Shown: one piece after another, positions 13,983 to 17,604 of the stretch
How positions within the stretch are numbered: position 1 is the stretch's first letter
Layout: every line of letters begins with the position of its first letter
Assembly (NCBI GenBank): GCA_036794995.1
Contig: DAIRFP010000105.1
Coordinates: 1 to 17,604 of the forward strand
DNA length: 17,604 bases
Origin: DAIRFP01 sp036794995
GTDB lineage: Bacteria; Desulfobacterota; Binatia; UBA9968
Direction: 5' to 3'
The notes under the pieces: model-generated
Told to the model about the DNA's origin: nothing
The model's database searches: none
Seen by the model: the letters and a program-made list of their open reading frames with translations, nothing else
Position numbers and translations under genes: made by a program

Positions 13983-14098
13983 CGTCATTCCCGCATGCTT
14001 TAAGCGGGTCCGCCACATGGCTTCGGACGGATCCGTCCTTCGGCGGAAATCCAGAGGAGCTCGGAACTGGACCCCGATTAAAACATTCGGGGGTGACG
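13983..14098. repeat. GTCATTCCCGC...GGGGTGACG composite repeat with nested palindrome
   Basis: The ends CGTCATTCCC (13983-13992) and GGGGGTGACG (14089-14098) pair with two G-T wobbles. Internal hairpins are CCCGC/GCGGG around 13990-14008 and CCCCGA/TCGGGG (14072-14077, 14087-14092). A separate block, TCCGCC (14009-14014) to GGCGGA (14042-14047), encloses the perfect 14-bp palindrome GGACGGATCCGTCC (14025-14038). The outer sequence is of a kind widespread in proteobacterial intergenic DNA; the inner block looks inserted. Confidence 0.75.
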
Positions 14099-14133
14099 TC
14101 GTTGGGATAAATTCTCCTGCACCGTTTCGATAA

Positions 14134-14151
14134 CCCGCAGCTTGCTGCGGG
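14134..14151. repeat. CCCGCAG-CTTG-CTGCGGG hairpin before the MFS gene
   Basis: A perfect 7-bp stem with a 4-base loop, extendable by one bulge (AAC / GTT). GGTTGTTT follows, which is only weakly terminator-like. A degenerate relative (GCGCAGCTTGCTACG) is at about 13944. From here to the MFS start no other feature is seen. Confidence 0.6.
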
Positions 14152-14207
14152 GTTGTTTGACCCGATTCAATTGCGCCAAAAGATGTTTACCTGATAGAGC
14201 AGTCCTT

Positions 14208-15506
14208 GTGGCATCTTTGAATGCGGCAGCACTGACTTCGAGCAAGCGAAGGGTTTTTTACGGCTGGTACATCGTCGGCGTCGGCTTTCTAGCCAACGTC
14301 GCCTCGTCTTTCGCTCTCGCCAGCACGCTCAGCATCTTTCTCAAACCATTGACTGCGGAACTCGGCATCTCCCGCGGCGTGTTTTCCTTATTGCGCTCGG
14401 GGGAGGGCATCGTCGCGGCCTGCCTTGCCCCCGTGGCGGGCACCTTGGTGGATCGTTACGGTGGGCGCTGGCTGATGGCGATCGGCGCGGCGATCGTCGG
14501 TGTCGGTTATCTGTTTCTCGGCCACGTCGAAAGTTTCACCGAGTTCGCCGTGATTCGCTTGGCGGTGGTGACCGTCGGCGATGTTCTGATGGGCTACATG
14601 GTCGTCAATGTCGTCGTCGCCCAGTGGTTCGTGCGCCAGCGCGGGCGCGCGTTTGCGTTCACCAGCATGGGTGTCGGCTTCGCCAAAGTTTGCATGCCCG
14701 TCCTGGTCGCCTGGTTATTGGTGTCGCTCGGCTGGCGGCAAACCTGGACCGTGTTCGCCGTCCTGACGATGGCATTATTGGTGCTGCCGGCTTTGCTCAT
14801 CATCCGGCGATCGCCCGAGGAAATGGGCTTGCGGCCCGACGGCGACACGTCAAGTGAGGATTCGACGCCGTCGAAAGGCAGGCTGCGGGATAAAGTTTCA
14901 GACTACGACGCCGAAGCGGTTTGGACGCGCGGCGAGACGTTGCGCACCAGCGCTTTCTGGCTGCTGGTCGTCACTTTCGGAATTTCCAGCGTCGGCGTGA
15001 CCGGACTCAATCTGCACGTTTATCCGTACGTGACCGATATCGGTCATTCGCCCGTAGTGGCCGCGACCGTGATGAGCGTGATCGCCTCGATGCAGCTCGC
15101 TTCGCCCCTGGTTTGGGGATTTCTCGCCGAACGGATCGACCCGCGCTACGCCGCCATGCTTCGATTCGTGGTTCAAGGCCTTGGTCTCGGCTTGGCGACC
15201 ATGACCGGCAATCTCTTCTGTCTCTACGCCGGGTTCTTTTTGTATGGCATCGGCCTCGGCGGCAACATGGTGCTGCCGGATATTTTATGGGCAAACTATT
15301 TCGGCCGTCGCTCGCTCGGCAAGGTGCGCGGCATGGGCTTGCTGATCTCGCAAGTGCTGGCCGCCTTCGGCCCGCCGTTTTTCGGTTTTCTCTTCGACGC
15401 CACGGGAGGCTACGGTCTGTCCTTCGCGCTATTCGGTTGCGCCTTGATGACGTCGGCGGTGCTGAGTTTGATGCTGCGTCCACCGAAAAAAGCGGCGGAT
15501 CGCTGA
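14208..15506 (+). CDS. Major facilitator superfamily transporter (MCT/oxalate-formate antiporter-like)
   Basis: An inner-membrane protein of about 432 residues with twelve predicted membrane helices in two halves. They are split by a charged loop (GLRPDGDTSSEDSTPSKG, about residues 205-222). The first helix is preceded by RRVFYGWYIVGVGF, typical of the MCT/OFA-like branch that carries monocarboxylates or dicarboxylates. DRYGGRW after helix 2 is the MFS A-type loop motif, and DPRYAAML the matching one in the second half. The start is uncertain: no in-frame ATG precedes helix 1. GTG 14208 or TTG 14217 leave a sensible N-terminus, and the frame is open back to TTG 14142, inside a hairpin. The next gene is a LigJ-like amidohydrolase, so an aromatic-acid-related substrate is a guess. 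Confidence 0.87.
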   Translation: MASLNAAALTSSKRRVFYGWYIVGVGFLANVASSFALASTLSIFLKPLTAELGISRGVFSLLRSGEGIVAACLAPVAGTLVDRYGGRWLMAIGAAIVGVGYLFLGHVESFTEFAVIRLAVVTVGDVLMGYMVVNVVVAQWFVRQRGRAFAFTSMGVGFAKVCMPVLVAWLLVSLGWRQTWTVFAVLTMALLVLPALLIIRRSPEEMGLRPDGDTSSEDSTPSKGRLRDKVSDYDAEAVWTRGETLRTSAFWLLVVTFGISSVGVTGLNLHVYPYVTDIGHSPVVAATVMSVIASMQLASPLVWGFLAERIDPRYAAMLRFVVQGLGLGLATMTGNLFCLYAGFFLYGIGLGGNMVLPDILWANYFGRRSLGKVRGMGLLISQVLAAFGPPFFGFLFDATGGYGLSFALFGCALMTSAVLSLMLRPPKKAADR

Positions 15507-15529
15507 AAAAGGCCATCAGCGCTCCCGCG

Positions 15530-15592
15530 TTTCGAGTTCCGGGTTTCGAGTTCCGAGTTGAACCCGAAACTCGACACACGAAACTTGAAACT
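15530..15592. repeat. Family G repeat: nine 7-bp TTTCGAG/CGAAACT units in inverted halves
   Basis: Four units of the TTTCGAG / TTCCGAG type (15530-15557) are followed by a turn at TTGAACC and four of the CGAAACT type (15565-15592), keeping an exact 7-bp step. The two halves are imperfect inverted copies. It shares unit length and core TTCGA with family B at 4821-5075. The 10-bp palindrome CTGCCGGCAG (15591-15600) follows. Confidence 0.75.
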
Positions 15593-15607
15593 GCCGGCAG
15601 GACCGGC

Positions 15608-15636
15608 TTGACAGCCCAAGACAGGTCTCTTATAGC
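15608..15636 (+). promoter_or_regulatory. Sigma70-type promoter for the amidohydrolase gene
   Basis: A full-consensus -35 TTGACA (15608-15613), 17-bp spacer and -10 TATAGC (15631-15636). The transcript would start near 15643 and carry a short leader with an AAAGG ribosome site before ATG 15670. This is the clearest promoter in the window and separates the gene from the MFS gene. Confidence 0.65.
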
Positions 15637-15669
15637 TTCCCAATCAGTTCAAACAGAAAGGATTGCGTC

Positions 15670-16665
15670 ATGATTATCGATATTCACAACCATATCGTCG
15701 CGGGAGAGCAGCTCCAAACTTTCCAGGCAGGTTTGATCAACAGCGCGGGTTTCCATCGCCCGAGAGGCACCGTGGTTTCCGAGAAGCACATCCAGGAGGC
15801 CAAGTGGCATGGACACAAACATTCTGAAGTGTTGGAACAAGTCGGGACGGATTGTGCCTTCATCTCGCCGCGCCCTTACACCATGATGCACTCGGCGAAG
15901 CCCGAAAAAATCGTCCATTGGTATTGCGAAGCGGTCAATAACGCGCTGGCGCTGCAAGTGAAAATGGAGCCAAAGAAGTTTCGCGCCATCGGCGGACTAC
16001 CGCAAAACGGCGGTGTCAGCGTGAAGAACACGTTTGACGAGATCGATCGTTGTGTCAATGAACTCGGTTTCGTGGGCATCATGATCAACCCGGACCCAGG
16101 CGAAGGCGATGGCCAGACGCCGGCCATGGGTAACGAATACTGGTACCCGCTCTACGAGAAGATGGTGCAGATGGATATCCCCGGTTTGGTGCATGCGGCG
16201 AGCTGCAAAAACCCCCGAGAGTCATTTCACGGCCACTTTATCACGGAGGAGAGCATCGCGATCCTGTCCTTGGTGGATTCGAAAGTGTTCCAAGATTTTC
16301 CCAAGCTGAAACTCATCATTTCCCACGGCGGTGGCTCTGTGCCGTATCAGGTCGGCCGGTGGCGCTCGCAGTTGCGCGGCCCCAACGATACGGAGAATTT
16401 CGATCAGCGGTTGCAGCAACTCTACTTCGATACCGCGCTTTACAATGTCGAGTCCTTGAAGCTGCTTTTCAGAATCGTCGGCCCGGCTCGCTGCCTGTTC
16501 GGCACGGAGCGTCCTGGAGCGGGCTCCAAGACCGACCCCCGCACCGGCAAGTGGTACGACGATGTGCGGCCGAACATCGAAAGCATCTCGTGGTTGACGC
16601 CGGAACAGCGAGAGCAGATTTTCCACCAAAACGCCGAGCAGATCTTCTCGCGGTTCAAACAGTAG
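15670..16665 (+). CDS. Amidohydrolase-family protein, 4-oxalomesaconate hydratase (LigJ)-like
   Basis: 331 residues, cytoplasmic TIM-barrel of the ACMSD-related amidohydrolase group (PF04909 type). Visible metal and catalytic positions are His6 and His8 (DIHNH), His175 (GLVHAAS), His219 (ISHGGG) and Glu280 (LFGTERPGAG). Having Glu instead of the usual final Asp, followed by DPRTGKWYDD and LTPEQREQIFHQNAEQIF, is the pattern of LigJ, which hydrates 4-oxalomesaconate in protocatechuate 4,5-cleavage. No other lig gene is in the window, so the substrate may differ; related proteins are numerous in environmental genomes. ATG 15670 has a GAAAGG site upstream and its own promoter at 15608. It may work with the MFS transporter upstream. 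Confidence 0.85.
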   Translation: MIIDIHNHIVAGEQLQTFQAGLINSAGFHRPRGTVVSEKHIQEAKWHGHKHSEVLEQVGTDCAFISPRPYTMMHSAKPEKIVHWYCEAVNNALALQVKMEPKKFRAIGGLPQNGGVSVKNTFDEIDRCVNELGFVGIMINPDPGEGDGQTPAMGNEYWYPLYEKMVQMDIPGLVHAASCKNPRESFHGHFITEESIAILSLVDSKVFQDFPKLKLIISHGGGSVPYQVGRWRSQLRGPNDTENFDQRLQQLYFDTALYNVESLKLLFRIVGPARCLFGTERPGAGSKTDPRTGKWYDDVRPNIESISWLTPEQREQIFHQNAEQIFSRFKQ

Positions 16666-16672
16666 AGTGAAC

Positions 16673-16790
16673 GGAGTATTGGAGCACTGGAGTGATAAAA
16701 TGGAGGATTGTTGAGAAACATCACGCATTACTCCAATACTCCAGTACTCCACCACTCCATTACTCCGATCTTCTAATACTCCAGCACTTC
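16673..16790. repeat. Family C hairpin repeat (8-bp units), long copy
   Basis: The left arm has GGAGTATT, GGAGCACT and GGAGTGAT (16673-16696). The right arm has eight successive 8-bp units, such as ATTACTCC, AATACTCC and AGTACTCC (16727-16790), keeping phase throughout with one degenerate unit. The arms are inverted and of unequal length. The element starts eight bases after the amidohydrolase stop and ends eight bases before the ATPase start, filling the gap. Confidence 0.85.
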
Positions 16791-16798
16791 CATTCTCG

Positions 16799-17593
16799 AT
16801 GGCTTCACGAACCCCCGCGCTCGAACTACGTAACGTCTCCTACGCTGGGAACGGTAAGACCATTCTCCACTCTATCAACTGGACGGTGCAGCAGGGCGAT
16901 CACTGGGCGATTCTGGGACCCAACGGCTCCGGCAAGACTACGCTGCTAAAAATCGCCTGCGGCTATCTCTGGCCCAACGCGGGCGGTGAGGTCTACCGAA
17001 AAGGCAGAGTGCTGACGAATCTCCCTGAGCTACGGAAAAGCATCGGCTGGGTGACCTCGACCTTGGCGGCCGAGATCCCGCCAGAGGAGAAAGTGATTCG
17101 CACGGTTCTCTCGGGAAAATTCGCCCAGATCGGTTTTTGGGAAGGGTTCAGGCCGGCAACTAAGAGAGACTATTTTCTGGCTGAGAAATACTTAACGCAA
17201 ATGGGATGCGACGGTCTGAGGGAGACAGAGTTCGGTGTGTTGTCGCAAGGGGAGCAGCAAAAAGTTCTGATTGCGCGGGCGCGGATGACCCAACCTTATC
17301 TGATCGTTCTGGACGAGCCCTGCGCGGGGATGGATCCGGGCGCGCGGGAGAACTTTCTCGCCACCTTGCGGACCGTTGGAAAACAGAAAATGCTGCCGTC
17401 GCTGATCTACGTGACCCACCACGTTGAGGAAATTCTGCCGCTGTTCGGGCGGACTCTAGTTTTGCGTGAAGGCAGAGTCCATCATTCGGGCGCCACCGCT
17501 GCTGTGTTGAAACCGGAAATATTGGAAGCGCTGTATGGCGTTCCCATGAGCCTTATCAAGAAACGCGGACGTTACTGGCCGGTCATCGAATAG
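16799..17593 (+). CDS. ABC transporter ATP-binding protein (stand-alone, ModF/YlmA-like)
   Basis: A 264-residue single ATPase domain. It has Walker A GPNGSGKT (40-47), signature LSQGEQQ (148-154), Walker B YLIVLDE (167-173), D-loop AGMDP and H-loop His207 (VTHHVEE). There is no membrane segment. No permease is beside it within the window, and the next gene is not visible. The proteins it most resembles (YlmA- and ModF-like, with THHVEEI) are often solitary and their transport role is unproven. The start ATG 16799 is the first in frame and fits the family N-terminus (LELRNVSY at 8-15). No ribosome site can be seen, because the leader is the CT-rich right arm of a family C repeat. Confidence 0.92.
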   Translation: MASRTPALELRNVSYAGNGKTILHSINWTVQQGDHWAILGPNGSGKTTLLKIACGYLWPNAGGEVYRKGRVLTNLPELRKSIGWVTSTLAAEIPPEEKVIRTVLSGKFAQIGFWEGFRPATKRDYFLAEKYLTQMGCDGLRETEFGVLSQGEQQKVLIARARMTQPYLIVLDEPCAGMDPGARENFLATLRTVGKQKMLPSLIYVTHHVEEILPLFGRTLVLREGRVHHSGATAAVLKPEILEALYGVPMSLIKKRGRYWPVIE

Positions 17594-17604
17594 AAAGTTC
17601 AAAG

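Noticed and set aside
14921..15673. 250-codon open frame inside the MFS gene
   Set aside because: It is Arg-rich out-of-frame translation of membrane helices with no family resemblance.
16727..16790. CRISPR-like array
   Set aside because: Units are 8 bp and contiguous with no unique spacers; it is a phased minisatellite arm, and no cas gene is present.

Overview
The window looks like a piece of an uncultured, GC-rich, Gram-negative soil or groundwater bacterium. The best guess is a deltaproteobacterial-type lineage such as Binatota/Desulfobacterota, or an NC10/Rokubacteria-like lineage. This rests only on gene style: a stacked-GAF histidine kinase, an orphan iron-type ABC substrate-binding protein, a CE4 deacetylase, a LigJ-like amidohydrolase, and gaps packed with hairpin repeats. 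The taxon is an inference. I see no tRNA, rRNA, CRISPR, integrase or transposase.

Layout. (1) 1-6197 is a signalling block: the 3' part of a six-GAF histidine kinase, a stand-alone DivK-like receiver, and a receiver fused to a class III nucleotide cyclase. Between kinase and receiver lies a GxxExxY gene broken by one extra base and bracketed by hairpin repeats. (2) 6198-8448 holds an exported iron-type substrate-binding protein with no permease or ATPase beside it, and a NUDT19-like NUDIX hydrolase. (3) 8449-9034 is a non-coding stretch with two composite repeats. (4) 9004-11085 is a compact peroxide-defence cassette: a perfect palindrome at the promoter, rubrerythrin without rubredoxin, DUF3501, a PerR-type Fur protein and the thiol peroxidase Tpx. 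(5) 11379-13924 holds a polysaccharide-deacetylase-family enzyme, then a convergent SIMPL-domain periplasmic protein that is divergent from an M48 lipoprotein metalloprotease. (6) 14208-17593 holds an MFS transporter, a 4-oxalomesaconate-hydratase-like amidohydrolase and a stand-alone ABC ATPase.

How genes work together. The kinase and two receivers plausibly form one phosphorelay ending in a cyclic-nucleotide output. The rubrerythrin-DUF3501-PerR-Tpx group is probably one self-regulated stress regulon. The MFS protein and the LigJ-like enzyme may handle an aromatic acid breakdown product.

The most unusual feature is the intergenic DNA. Nearly every gap over about 70 bp holds an imperfect inverted repeat. 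In four sequence-unrelated families the arms are built from short quasi-tandem units of one length per family: 9 bp (CGCAAAG type), 9 bp (CGCAGAG type), 8 bp (GGAGTACT type) and 7 bp (TTCGAAT type, two variants). Several have smaller palindromes nested inside, and several touch start or stop codons. I do not know of a description treating these as one class of element; this is the main candidate for something undescribed.
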